A stretch of 64,000 nucleotides of DNA from Micractinium sp. NFX-FRZ (GCA_029339195.1 JAPTJF010000305.1:1-64000), one strand, 5' to 3'; counted from the stretch's first letter, positions 20,501-32,255 are shown. The notes: a model not told the origin generated them from the sequence alone. Made by a program: numbers and translations.

Positions 20501-23500
20501 CCGCCCTGGTTGACCCAGACAGTCGGGGGCTGCTGGGCAGCATGCTCCTGCTCCTGCTCCCGGAGGGACAGCTGTCCTCGTACTGCACCCCTCCACCGCC
20601 TGCCCACCCAGTCCAGAGGCTGCTCCTTCCAACATGCTCTGCCCTAGCAGTCCCACCGGCGGCACTGTGTGCCTGTGCACCCCTCCCCAGCCAGCCCACC
20701 CCCTTCCAGCTTGGTCCGACCTGGCACCTGCTGGGCACAACGCTGCCCCGCACTGGGGCAGCCGCCCTGCCCCTACCTGACGGTCAGGCCCAGCTCGACC
20801 TGAGCAACCAGCTCAGCATCCACCCTGGCATTGATGGATTCGAAGCCAAAAACAGAGTTGTTGATCTCAAAGTAGAAGGCCGCGTCTGCGGCAAGAGGGG
20901 GAGTGGCATGAAGGGATGGGCTTTTGAAGGGGAGGGGCACTGCCACGTGTGCTGCGAACATGGGAGTTGCCACGCCAGCGCACTAGGTGACACCTCGTAC
21001 GCTGCAGCTGATGGTCACGAGCCACCAGCCCATGTTATGCCTGCCCCTTGCCTTTCAAGTAGACAAAGCAGTCGGTGCAATCTAGGGACAGCTCGAGTGG
21101 ACCTGCAGGATCAGGCTGGTCAGGATACATCTGGATGGGTTCGACATAGCGCTGGGACTCAGCCAGGTTTGTGTGCAACTGCAATTGCAGCTGCAGCAGG
21201 TGGTACAGGGCAGGCAGGCAGGCAGGCGGCTGAAAAGGCAGGCAGGTCCTTGCCATCGGAGGCCTCGATGAAGTTCCAAGTATATTCTGCCTCTTCCGCC
21301 TCAACATCGTAGTTGAACAGGGACACCGCCCCTGACAGGCCTGCCTTCTTCTGCGCAAGAGCATGTGACCGACAGCGCATAGGCCAGGAGCGGTGAGCTC
21401 GTCAGACAGGTGGCAGCAGGCATCAATCAGCCTTGTGTAACAGCCGTGTAACCGGCTAGCATGGAGAAAGGCCGGCCCGGGATTTGCACCTTGCATGTGC
21501 TGCTGCAGCTGTAGCAGCTGCAGCGGCAGCTACGTCTAACGCAGAAACTGCCCCCTGTCGCATCTGCTGCCAGCCACAGTTGACCGCACCCACCGCACCG
21601 GCGGCAGCTGTATGACGGGATCTTCGCCCTCCAGCTCGGGGCAGCCGGGGCAGGACAGCACAAATTCGACCCGGAACTGCAGGCCAAGGAAGAGGGAGGG
21701 CGGGAGGCAGGCAGCAGCGGTGTGGCTGGAGGTGGCAGCACAGGCATACCCGTGCTTCGTGGCAGCACAGGCATGGACAGCAGGTTCAGCTGCTGCGGCA
21801 GCAGCCCAAGCTATGTCAAACGTTAGCTCCGAGCTCAGAAAGCCCCCCCCAGTGCCACAGCTGCCGCTGTTTGCTGAGCACACAGGTAGGGCCGCCGTCG
21901 TGGCCAGCCCATGCCCAGTTTGCACGGGCTCCCACCGGTGCACATGCAGGGTTGGGCCAACTTGCCTTGTCGCCGTTGAGTTCGGGTGAGAAAGTGACGT
22001 ACTCCTGGTCAGCAAAGGCCTCCTGGTCGATCCAGGTGTCGCCATAAGAGCTGTCCCACAGCCCCAGCCCCCCGCCGTCCTCCTTCCAGATGCCGGCACG
22101 GAAGGAGGCTTTGTAGCTCACAGTGCCCACGACAGCGTGCAGCACGTACCTGCAAGGTGTGTGATGGAGGTACAGCGCAGTGATGGAGGCAGCAGTGCAT
22201 CAAGAGGCACCGTCCAAGAGCAGCAGCAAATGAAGTACCTCAGGGCAGCGGCGGTACGCTGCCCCTGCTGCCGTACAGCGGTGGAGCCGACATCTCGCTA
22301 GTAGGCACCTGCCACAACACACCGCAGTGGACACGCCACACCCAAGCAAATTGCCCTGCCGCTGGCAGCAAGCAGCCGGGCACATCTCACGGAGTGTTGG
22401 CCTTGTTGATGCAATGTAGGTCAGTCTTTGCTGTTTCTGTCCCCTCTGTGTCAAAATTGAAGTGCTCCGTGTAAAAGTAAAAGAGCTCGCCGCCTGCAGG
22501 CAATGAGTAGTGGGGTGAACGGAGCTTGCCAGGCAAGCGGGCACGTGTGGGCTGCAGGGGAGACAGTTCGGTTCGCCGCAATGGTGTTGCCGGTACGACA
22601 GTCAGGCGAGCATTGGCATGCCATGGGGGAGAGGTAGTGCCCCGGGGAGCGTACCCCTGGTACAGACATGCCATGGCGGCAGGCTCACCTTTCCACCAGT
22701 TGGACCAGGAACTCTGCAAAGGAAGAGCACGCCAGCAGCAGTGAGCAGCGGGAGCCACACGCGTGCAGACCGGAGGCTGTGCCAGCCGCCGCCTACCGCC
22801 ATGTCGCCTCCCATCCCTGCGCTCATCCCCACTTGCTGTCTTGCTTATGTAGCACAGTCGCCTGGCTCACCTGCTCGCTTCTGAGGACGACGCTTTCAAG
22901 GTAGACGATGGCCTGGCCATCGTCAGCAAACTTGCGGGTGCCGCCATCACGGGGGCAGTTGAAGCACTTGGTGCCTGCACGGGCAGGGTAGCAGAGGGGC
23001 GTCCTTCAGCTAGTCCGCATGCCACAGAAGGGCGTCTTCAAAGGACCTGGACGGAAGCAGGAGTGCAGCCGCTGGGCTGGGCACTTGCGGGGGGAGGCAG
23101 CTTCCGCCTGGCAGGCTGCACCCCAGAGTCCCCGCAGCCTGCCAGGCGGAAGCTGCCTCCCCCCGCAAGTTGCTGTATTGTTGGGCGCACTCACCGCTGA
23201 ACAAGCCCCACAGGGCTCCCTCATACTTGCGGCCACCCGGTTTGCAGCTAGTGAAGTGGTCGTCGCCACCTCCATCGCAGGTGGCACAACTCTCATGGCA
23301 ATCTGCACACAACAGTTGCCCACTGCAATCACTGACAGTTGCTGGCAGCCACTGCCGCCACTGCTGAGCAGTCAGCTGCAACAAGGCTGATAGGATCAGC
23401 AGCAGGAGAATCTGCGGCGGTTGCAGGGCAGGCATACAGATCGGCAAACCAGGCATGCAGATCTTGCCTTCACAGATAAAGTGTGCCTCGGTATAACCGG

Positions 23501-25411
23501 GGCCAATGGGACTAGTAAACCTGATTCATGGGTGCGGAAGTGGTGGGTGGGTGGGTGAGAGGCAGCACTGACTTCAGCAGGCATTGCCATAGGCGGGAAG
23601 AGGTCCCTGCTGCCCCGGCACTGGCCAACCTGTCCTACACAACCTTGCCAGCAATCCCAAGATCCCGCCCCTCCCGCAGCATGCGAGCTCACCCACACCA
23701 CGCGTCGCAGCCGGTGCGGTCGTCGTTCCACTCTCCGTAATGGCCATCCGCACATGTGCCACGTGTGCAACGGCAGCCCATGTCATAAGCCAGCAGCCGG
23801 CGCCTGTGGGAGAGGCTGCTGTCATGCGGTGTGGCTCCCAGCTCTGTAGCAGCACCAGTGCTGGCCTCTGCACCGTCAGCCGGCAATGCGCTTTGCAGGC
23901 GCCGTTGCCGCCGACGTGCCGCACCAGGAGCGCTGGTGGGTGCATGCTTGGTGCCATTGAGGGCCGCTTCTTGGGCGGGGGCAGGCCAGCCAGGAGCGGC
24001 AACGCCGACAGAGGCTCCGGCTGCAGACCCGCCCTGTGCTCCAACCGCGGTGACGTGGGCTGCAGTGCCGCCAGCGCCTCCCGCGCTTGTGCCGGCACTG
24101 CCTACCGGTTCACCTGCCCTGTGGGCCGCGCCCTCTGCGCCCATGCGCTCCTTGTACCCCGGCGGCCCATGTGAGAGGGTGAGGTGCAGGCGCTTGAAAG
24201 CCCTCTCAGGTGCCATCTGTGGGAAGGAGATGGAGAAGAGGAAGAATGGTGCAGTCTGCGGGGTGTGGATCTATGTTTGAATGCAGACTCGGAAGAAACA
24301 CAAGGCAATATGCAGCTACCAGGCAGCTACCAGGCAGCTACCTGCTGGGTGCGAAGTTCCAAGAAGGGTTCCTCTGGGTCCGAGCAGTCTTGCAGGGACA
24401 CCGACACCACCTGCAGGCGTGGAGGTGTGCAGGGGGCAAGTAGAGCTGGGACAGGCTGCATGTAGGCTTAAAGGTGGCAGGGTGTGGCATGCTAGCACCT
24501 GTGCCAACACATGATGGTGTGCCCTGTATCACTCTGCACGCCAAGCCTGCACGGCATTGAAGTCCTCTCAGCTTCTTGATCCCTCCCAGCTGCCAGCGCA
24601 CCGACTCAAGGCGCTGCTGCGGCAGCGAGTACGGGCCGTCGGCTTGTCCACCTCCTTTGCCTGCCCCACTGCTGCTGGCACTGGCTGCCTGCTGGCGGCC
24701 GCTGTTGATGACCAGAATGGCGCCCGGCTGCGTCAGGCCGGGTGCAGCTTCCCGGCAGCTCTGCGGTGTGTCGAACCAAATGTGCACAGTGCTGGCCGCC
24801 TCGGCTGCGCTGCCGCCGCTGCCTGCGCCGGCGGTGCGAGGTGCTGCCGTGATGTCGACGCCTGCCAGCCCTGCAAGCTGGGAGAGGTCTGCCACCCCTG
24901 GCAGCAGCTCCGCCTGCAGGCAAGAAATCAACCAGGCAGGTGGAAAGTGGGTCCACATCTCCCTTTGGGTAGAAAGCCCAGCTGCCGGCCTATTGCGGCA
25001 GCGGCAGCTGCTCCTCGGCCGATGCAGGCAGGCAGCCCCCTGTGCGCTCGTCCGGTCAGTTTGCCCGCCCGCCCGCCCTCTTGCCTCGTATGAGTAATGT
25101 GTGACCATTCCCTCCACATCCGTGTGGTCAAAGGTGTGGCGCTGCACGCCATCAGCAGATGCCTTGGGTGCCGCCTCCTGCAGCGGCGGGCAGGCGGGCG
25201 GGCGGGCGGCAACTAAGGGCCAGGGCAGTATTCGGCACTGCGATTTCGCTGTCCTGCACTCCGTGCCCGTCGGCCAATTGACACTCCCACTGACCTGCAG
25301 GCCGCGCCGCAGCTTAAGGGCATCCTCCGGGTAGACAGAGAGGCGGGCCTCGCCCAGGGGCAGCAGCACCAAGGCCAATATTAGTAGACGGGCTCCCCGA
25401 CATTGCGGCAT
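17567..25411 (-). CDS. Large secreted beta-rich, Cys-rich and Pro-rich protein
   Basis: 22 exons: 25411-25295, 25177-25085, 24913-about 24533, 24410-24342, 24216-23693, 23322-23195, 22974-22871, 22713-22689, 22493-22391, 22149-21966, 21676-21590, 21350-21254, 21102-21052, 20885-20777, 20358-20216, 20023-19988, 19745-19672, 19511-19370, 19159-18918, 18800-18247, 18149-17970 and 17807-17567; about 1,227 residues. Order of parts: signal peptide (ARLLILALVLLPLGEA); an N-terminal module; a furin-like Cys cluster (ESCATCDGGGDD); a long beta-rich core with LDCTDCFVYL and IAIPGLSASVNIGGIKFGAG; WYGSWGPWYLKLKD; about 200 residues of PPPSPP/PPPPRP; and a 79-residue tail with about 14 Cys. Pro-rich spacers of this kind are typical of pherophorin-like algal wall proteins. 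The core resembles, from memory, fungal secreted proteins with DUF7029/DUF7223 domains. Probably extracellular; function unknown. Four introns use GC donors, and exon 8 is 25 nt. The 3' end of exon 3 is uncertain. Confidence 0.78.
18247..18700 (-). repeat. Pro-rich low-complexity coding tract
   Basis: Coding-strand (CCN)n tract encoding PPPPPRP/PPSPP runs in exon 20 of the secreted gene; it continues in exon 21 (18149-17970). Such Ser-Pro/Pro-Pro runs are substrates for prolyl hydroxylation and O-glycosylation in algal walls (family knowledge). Confidence 0.85.
20156..20215. repeat. Pentanucleotide microsatellite (CACAG then CGCAG)
   Basis: Eight CACAG units pass into about four CGCAG units inside intron 15 of the secreted gene. 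On the coding strand it begins within the splice donor (GTGCG at 20215), so the donor is embedded in the repeat. Confidence 0.9.
23083..23170. repeat. Perfect 37-bp inverted repeat with 14-nt loop
   Basis: Arms 23083-23119 and 23134-23170 are exact reverse complements, separated by 14 nt. It lies in intron 6 (22975-23194) of the secreted gene and would fold into a perfect RNA hairpin on either strand. Confidence 0.97.
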
Positions 25412-26853
25412 TGCCTGGATGGCGCTCTCAGCCTGCCGCTGAGCAGCCGCAGAGGCAGAGGGCTCCTCAGGCCCGCCGGTTGCGCAGTGCATACATGCCT
25501 CTCCGGTCTGCTCACGATAGCTCCTCTCTGCTGAAGCTACCAATCAGCTGTGGGAAAGGTTTCGGACCAGCGGGTTTGATGAAATAGAAGCAGGGGTAGT
25601 ACAGTGCATTGCCCCGCCCCGCAAGCCTGCCGCCAGCAGGCGCCCCATCAGACAGTGCCCAGTGGGAGCACCAGCAGCACAAACGTGCCGAGTTCCCGAC
25701 GTATTTCGAGCATATTATCCGGCCAAAAGCTTGCAATCACTGACGCACAAACCTGTGAAGCGGCGCACCTGCCATGGCATCCCGTCAGCACCGACGGTGC
25801 TGGCACCACTGTCGAACCAAGCGATCGTGTGTGCCCTGTTTTACAAGGAAGAGTAGCAGCACAGACTAGTGTTTCAGTGCATTCAAAGAGGTGCATGTGC
25901 GTGAGGTGTGTGTGGTGTGCAAGGGGGCAGGCGCCCCAACCCAGGAGATGACCCGAAGGGCAGCGGAAAAGAGAGAGGAGAGGCGGAGCTAGCTACCTGC
26001 CTATGCATACTATTGTTAGCGAGCACGAGCAAGCTGCCTGTCCAAGGAGGGCAGGGAAGTAGGGCAGGATTCTTCGAGTGCCTGATCAGTCAGGGCTGGA
26101 GTTAGTGAGTCGTGAGAAGCGGTGGCAGCGGCAGGGCACAGGGGCGGGGCGGCACGGGGACCCAGGGAATACACAGGGGCCACGCAGCGGCTGGCGCTGG
26201 CGAGAAGCAAAAGGGCGCAATCGGCATGCATGGTGGTGGGAGGAACGCTATGGATGATGTGTTGTCGCCAACATGGGGGGTGGGTGACGGCTGTGGGGGG
26301 GTGCATGTGTGTAGGAGGTCCAAAACGTGTGCACAGATAGTGAGGGGCAGTTGTGCCGCTGCCAGGCAGGCGGGGGCGCAAGGCATGCATAGCAGTGGTG
26401 CACAGGGGGGGAGGGAGTGCACAGGGTTGGTTTATCTGTTGGTTGATTGGCTGGGAATTCCATCGCCCATCGCCGAAGTGGAAAGAGTCAGTTTGGGGCA
26501 GGGTGCACGCAAGGGTCGGAGCGGAGCTGGAAAAGGCTGCCCAGTCATGAGGGCAGCAGAAGGCAGTGCACCCCGATCTAGCTTGTAGTGTAGTGGGTCA
26601 GGCAGCGCATGAAATGTGCAAATGAGCCAGAAGTAATCGGTACGGGCTGCCCGCTCTATAATAAGAAAGCTGGCGCATGGGTGGGGGGCCACACCGCCTG
26701 GGGTGGGCAGCTGTCTGCCACAGGCAGGCGCACAGTCCGGCCCGCACCAGCGGTCGGCACGGACGGTGGCGCAAGTCACGGCAGCGCCGCGCAGCGCGCC
26801 ACGACGTGCCATGCTGTGGCGCAAGGCCACAATGTTGAGAGGCCGGCGGCCCC
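25412..26853. other. Intergenic: promoter of the secreted gene, 3' flank of the RWP-RK gene
   Basis: About 1.4 kb. Only short, overlapping open frames without domains or splice support. Purine-rich and G-rich stretches occur near 26110-26420. No gene seen. Confidence 0.5.
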
Positions 26854-29800
26854 TCAGTTCACGTCCGTCTCAGCGCCGCAGTTGTTGAGGAGGCGGCGCA
26901 GGTGCAGCATGGCCTGCTGCCTGATGGTGTCGTCCTCGTGGATCACGGCGTTCAGCTCGGCCTCGCTGGCGCCGGCGCTGCCGGGGCGCTTGCGCCCGCC
27001 CCCGTTGCCCCGCGCCTCCTGCACCTGCTGCCGCGCCTTGAACTCCAGCTTGAACATGGCCTGGCGGAACTGCGGGGCAAAGGATAAATGGAGGGGGAAA
27101 GGGAAGACAAGGGCAGGGGAGGGTGTGGGCGGGAGGGAGAAGAGGCAAGGGGGGTGGGAGTTGGCTTGCAACTGTCTATGCTCCCAAGCCCACTTCGTGT
27201 GTGACAGGCAGGTGCACAACGTGGTGGCGCCTCTGATTTCCACCCAACACCCACCCTTACCTGCTTCACCGCCTCGTCAATGGCCCCCACGTTCATGCGC
27301 GCCAGCCGGCTGAACTCCCGCCCCATCAGCGCATCCGCCGCCTCGCGCTCCTCAGCGGGGGCGCAGGCAAAGTACTCCTGCGGGCGGGTGGCAGGGGAGG
27401 CGAGGCGCAGGAGGGGAGTGAGGCGGGCGGGCGGGAGGAGCAGGGGAGGGCCAGCGGGGGGGAAGGGAGGTGAGGCGGGAGTGCGCAGGAGGAGGGAGGG
27501 GGAGGGGGCCAATGAGGCATGGGGTCGAAGCAGGAGGGCCTGTAGAGCGCCTGCAGGTACCACACCTGCTCCCTGACCTGCCCAACATCACAACAGCTGC
27601 ACCCTGGTTCTGCTCTGCAAGAGAAGCTGCTTGCATGGCTGGCTGGCAGCAGGCTCACTCACGCGCATCTTGTCGCGCAGCTTGCGCAGGGAGCAGCGTG
27701 CGCGGTAGGGCCAGCGGCCCAGCCCGTTCTGGCGGCACAGCTGCAGCAGGGGCGCAGGGACGGTTGGTGGCAGGATGCGTGAGTCTGTGGCTCTCGAGTT
27801 GTGCTGCCAAAAGCAGGAGGCACACCAGCATCCCTTGGTGTGCATGCTGGGCAGGCAGGGACCCCTCTACCCTGTCCTCCTACCCTGCCTGCATCACCCC
27901 GTGCTCTGCAAGCGCCACTGCCTCCACCCCCACCCACTCCCTTTCCCCCGTGCCCCCCCCACCTTCTTCAGCGTGGTGACTCCCACTCCCAGCTGGGTGG
28001 CAGCCGCCTGCAGCGTCATGTCGAAGAAGCCCTGGGGCAGGGGGAGGGAGGGGGAGAGGCGGGGGAGGCAGTGGAGCGTGGTGGGACCACTGGTGTGGGA
28101 GGGTGAGGTGAGGTGCACCAGTTGACGTCTTGGTTGGGCAGCTGGGCAACTGCTTTGCAGTCGCGTGGCTGGCCACGCTGGGCTTAAGCAGCTTGGCCGA
28201 GGCTTAAGCAAAGGCCAGGTTTCCAGGGACCTCCCCCTCACCTCCTCTTCCAGGAAAGACACAGTGAGGTCCAGGCGAGGCTCCCCCTCTCCCTCCATCC
28301 CCTCCTCCTCCTCGCCCAGGCGATCCCCGCCCGCGCGTGCGCCGCCATAGCCCGCGCCGTCGTAGGCCGCGCCGCTGTCCACGTCGCAGCCGGCCAGGCG
28401 GCTGGCGGGGCTGCCGTACTGCTCGCCGCTGGAGGGTACCATGTGGAAGGTGCTGATGTCGCTCATCAGGCTGGGCCTGCAGCAGAGGGTGGGAGGGAGG
28501 GAGAGGCGGCGGCGGCAAGAGGAGGCGGGTTCAGCGGGGCTGGGGGGCTGGGCAGGGGGCGGCGGTATGGAAGGCAGGAGTGGGCAAGGCGGGAATTGGA
28601 AAGCGGTACGCGGTGCGGCAGGCGGGCGGGCGCTCACCGGCGGCTGCCGCCCGCGGAGGTGCGGCGCGCCTTGGCGGGGCTCTTGAACGGCTCATACGTC
28701 CCCTGCTCCTGCTCCTGCCCCTCCTCCTCCTCCTCCTCGTCCTCCGCACAGCCCAGCAGCGACACCCGCTTGCCCTTGAACAGCGAGCGGTGCGAGCCGC
28801 TGCGCCCCGCCGCGCCGCCGGCGGCGGCCTCCGTGGCGCGCCCCTCCAGCCTGTCTGCCTGCGGCGTGTGCCGGCACGGCGGCGTGCCCCCGCGCGCCGA
28901 GCCCAGCATGAAGGCGCTCCAGGGGCTGCGCCCGGGGAAGCGCCCCTCCATGAGCGCGTCCATGCTCTCCTCATTCACGTCCACCGTCTCCATGTTGAGG
29001 TGCACAAAGTGCAGGCTGCAGGGGGGAGGGCAGGGGGGCGGGGGAGGGTGGAAAGGGAGCGCAGCAGGGTGCCGAGTGGGGCGGGCGGGGCAGCAGCGCC
29101 CCGCCTGGCTGGTTGGTTGGCGGTTGGAAGCTGCTGCGAGGACAGCTGCGCCTAGCCATGGGAATCTGGCGGTACGAGGGCCCGCCCACGGCCCCACTCG
29201 CATCCCCCTCAGCACAGCTCGTCTCCCCTTCCTCTTCACCTCCTGCCACTTCTTTCTTGCATGCCTCCTCACCTCAGTGGGTCGCTTGCCACGTTGACCA
29301 CCTGGTCCAGAGACCGCCCGGTGGCGTTGTTGGCGGCCAGTCCCCCTAGGGAGATACCCAGGAACGGGGTGGCCCCCGGGGACAGCAGCGGCAGGGAGGG
29401 GATGCCGCAGGGCGTGCCCGCCAGCGAGCCCACGCTCAGCGGCTTGATGGGCATGGGCGTGCTGTCGCAGGGCGGGCCCAGGCCCAGCACTGTGGGGGAC
29501 AGCAGCCAGGCATCGCTGCCGCTGGAGCAGGCGCCCTCGCCCAGGGTGTTGCATGCCAGGTTGCCGGGCTGGGAGAACAGCAGCAGGGGGGTGTTGCGCT
29601 TGTCCAGGCCCTGCAGGCGGAGTGGAAAGCGGGGGAGAAGGGGCGGTTGAGGAGGGCAGGTGGCTCGCCTGCGCAGGGGCGGTTGGGGGGTGGTTGACCG
29701 GCGGTACTGCGGCAATTGCTGGCGCCGGGTCAACGCGCCGGCCCAATGTGAAGGCTTGCGAGGAGCCTTGCTCATGGACCCCTCATGGCTGCTTCCCTCG

Positions 29801-29912
29801 CCACCCAGCGCCCAGCACATGCAGCCAGCCCTAGCATGCGCCCTCTACACCAACGCCGTACCGAGGCCTCCTGCAGCGCCCGCACCGCCGGCGGCGTGTC
29901 GCTGCCATACAT
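26854..29912 (-). CDS. RWP-RK domain transcription regulator
   Basis: Exons 29912-29862, 29610-29273, 29015-28638, 28476-28242, 28031-27963, 27740-27663, 27377-27261 and 27069-26854; 493 residues, in phase. A 12-nt micro-exon at 27577-27566 (VREQ) would also fit in frame. The RWP-RK DNA-binding motif spans two exons, about residues 335-382: GFFDMTLQAAATQLGV, then LKK, LCRQNGLGRWPYRA and KLRDKM. The signature RWPxRK reads RWPYRA here, with Ala in place of the second basic residue. RWP-RK proteins control nitrogen responses and gametogenesis in green plants; which branch this belongs to is not clear. The N-terminal half is low-complexity with acidic runs (GEEEEGMEGEGE). The C-terminus (FKLEFKARQQVQE) is helical and basic. 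The start ATG (MYGSDTPPAV) is chosen because exon 1 splices in phase into exon 2. Confidence 0.8.
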
Positions 29913-30622
29913 TGCGTGCCTTGTCTGCAAGCCAGCAGCGGGGGCATTCTCGTTGATCAGTCATGCAAAGCGACCTCTGGGATTGGTGAGGTCGGGGCCG
30001 GGCGCCGCGGCCTCGGGAGCGGGCAGGCCCGAACCCCAGCTTATGCGGCCGCCAGAGGACGGGCTGCACCACATTCTGCGGCCGTTCTCAACCAGGCTCT
30101 GGCCCTCCACAGCCGGATCGGGACGGCCCAGGGGGCCGTCCGCCAAGGGAGGCGCCAGGGCCATCCCCTTGGTGAAAGAGCCCTGGACTTGCTCCTATCG
30201 ATGGACCGCCCACCTGCTGAAGGCTCGAATGCAATGCTGAAGCGGAAAAGCGGAGCGGGCCGACCACAGGGCGGGTCAGGAGGCTTGGAGAGGAGCAGCC
30301 AAGTTCAGCACCAGCGGGATGGCAAGTTCTGCCGGACGACGGCAGCGTGTAGCAACGTGAAGAAGCTTTCCCAGGGGCACGAAGGCCACCCGGTGGTTGG
30401 TGGGTGGCCGTGTTTCGGTGGCGTGAGCCTGGGTGAACCGAGCTTGAACTGTACCACCTGGCTGGTTGACCTGGCCCCAGAAACCCCCACCCCCGTATGA
30501 TCCGGCCTGACCGGTGTTACATTGGTGTCGAAGTGGTACAGAGGGGCGCGGGCATGGGGTGCGGTCAAGGAAGAGCTGCTGCCGCCGCCGCCGACGGCTG
30601 GCAGCTGCACGCCGAGTGCCGC
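29913..30622. other. Intergenic region upstream of the RWP-RK gene
   Basis: About 700 bp of promoter/5' UTR and the PFD3 3' flank. A 195-codon plus-strand frame (29916-30500) shows no domain or coding bias that I can recognise and is probably chance in GC-rich DNA. Confidence 0.5.
30517..30521 (-). terminator. Candidate poly(A) signal of PFD3
   Basis: TGTAA on the minus strand, 102 nt after the PFD3 stop. Confidence 0.5.
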
Positions 30623-31866
30623 TCACGCGCCCGCGCTGCTGGTGCTGCCGCCAGCTCGCCGGCTCTGCACATCATAATTGTACACCCGCGCCATGGACAC
30701 CTGCAGGCCGGAATGCACGCAGCCAGCTCATTTAGCAGGCGTCCCTGGTGCTTGGGAAGGGCGGCACGCCGCGGCATCCACCAGCGCTGCGTCCGCCGCC
30801 GGCGCCGCAGCGCCGCCCACGCCTTGCCCCTCCGCTCGACTTCCCCCAGGCCCCACTCACGTCTGTGGTATTCAGCTACTCCCTGATGTAACCATTCTCC
30901 GCCGTGAGGCCCACAACAGTGTGTAAGCAACCAGGACAGCTGGCTCCAGCAGCACGCCACACACCAGCGTGCCCCGCCGCCTCGGTATCCACCCATCCCT
31001 CCCTTCCCCCGCTCCCCGCCGCCTCCCTCCCAGCCCAGCACCCAGCGCCCAGCACCCACCTCTGTGGTGGTCAGCTGGTCCTTGATGTAGTCGTGCTCCC
31101 ACTGCACCACCGCCAGCTGCTTGCCGCACCCCTCCAGCTGCGTCTGCAGCAGCCGCTGGGCATCCGCCAGCTCATACTCCAGCATCACGTCAGCACCCAG
31201 CCACAGGTTGACGCTCGTCACATCTGCCACCTTTGCCCGCGCAAACACCTGGTCGCTGAGGCTGAAGTCCAGCACCGTCTGCACGGCGGGGGAGCGGTGT
31301 GGGGTGCGCCGAGGCGGGGGCAGGTCAGCGAGAGCATGGGGAGCTAACAAGTAGGGTGAGCGGCGCTGGCGTGGCGCCCTGCAGCATGCTGCATCCCTCG
31401 GCATGCGTTGCGCCTCCCGCATACACCCGCCAGCCCGCTTGCTTGCCCGCCCAACAGCGTGCCTCACCGGTTCATCCGCCTCTTGGCGCTGCAGCAGCAG
31501 GTTCACCGCCTCCAGGCACTTTTTGATCTCCGGCTGCTTGAACGCCAGCCGCCGCTTGCGCTGCACCAGCTCCGCCTCAATGTACTTGTACTTCTGGTGG
31601 GCACCACGCAGCTCAGTCAGCACCTCCTCCGTGGTGCGCCCTGCTGGGGTAGAACAGGTGGGGGATGGGAGGGGGTGAGGGTCGGCGAGGCGGCTGCGGC
31701 AGGTGGGCGGCAGGCGGCAGCGGCGGCAGGCAGCACCGGGGCAAGGCAAGCGGACCGCCCCGGAGACCGCTCGCTCACCCTGCATGTATGCATTCACGTC
31801 CTCCATGAACACCGCCGCGGGCACAAGCTCCGGCAGGTTGGAGAGCGGTTCTGCTTCTTCCGCCAT
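30623..31866 (-). CDS. PFD3: Prefoldin subunit 3 (VBP1-like)
   Basis: Four exons, 31866-31779, 31640-31468, 31278-31060 and 30700-30623; 185 residues, the usual size. Prefoldin is a hexameric cytosolic chaperone that passes nascent actin and tubulin to the chaperonin CCT; subunit 3 is an alpha-type subunit. Seen here: FMEDVNAYM near the start, a first coiled-coil helix (KYKYIEAELVQRKRRLAFKQ), the conserved VNLWLGADVMLEYELADAQ, and a second helix ending DQLTTTE, then VSMARVYNYDV. All match the VBP1 pattern. The start is the first ATG (MAEEAEPLSNLP). The FNR-like gene diverges 389 bp away. Intron 3 holds a decayed copy of the end of exon 3. Confidence 0.95.
30852..30900 (-). repeat. Decayed copy of the end of PFD3 exon 3 inside intron 3
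   Basis: About 45 bp match 31056-31105 at an offset near 206 bp. The copied part retains CACAGACGTGAGTG, a strong-looking splice donor, but has an in-frame stop upstream (ATCAGGGAGTAG). Confidence 0.7.
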
Positions 31867-32255
31867 GCTGCTCTTGCTGCTGCGGTCGACTGTGATAGAG
31901 GGTCTGAGCGATCTCTAGAATATGTCGGGCTAGTCAAACAGCGGAAGCGTCAAACCGGCAGGGGTGATGGGCGAGTTCTGGGCGGGCTCAGCCTTCTTGG
32001 GGGTGCTCAATTGACTTTGCGGCGCGATGACGTGTTGCAATGCCGCAGTCTCCTTCTGCCGACTCCACTTCCTGCGGCGCATGCGGGCCAGCTCGGCACT
32101 CCTCTCCTGAAGAGGATACCGTCATCAGGCACTCGCACAGCAAGCCTGGAGATTTCTTTGCATTGCCATATTGCAGCTCAAGGCCGCCCCAAGCCGCTGC
32201 CGCCCACCGTCTAGGAACACCTCCCCAACAGCGCCACTCCACACAGCTCGTCGTC
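31867..32255. promoter_or_regulatory. Shared divergent promoter of PFD3 and the FNR-like gene
   Basis: 389 bp between start codons. No defined element recognised. Confidence 0.5.

Noticed and set aside
29916..30500. 195-codon plus-strand frame upstream of the RWP-RK gene
   Set aside because: No recognisable domain or splice partners; lies in the presumed promoter/5' UTR.
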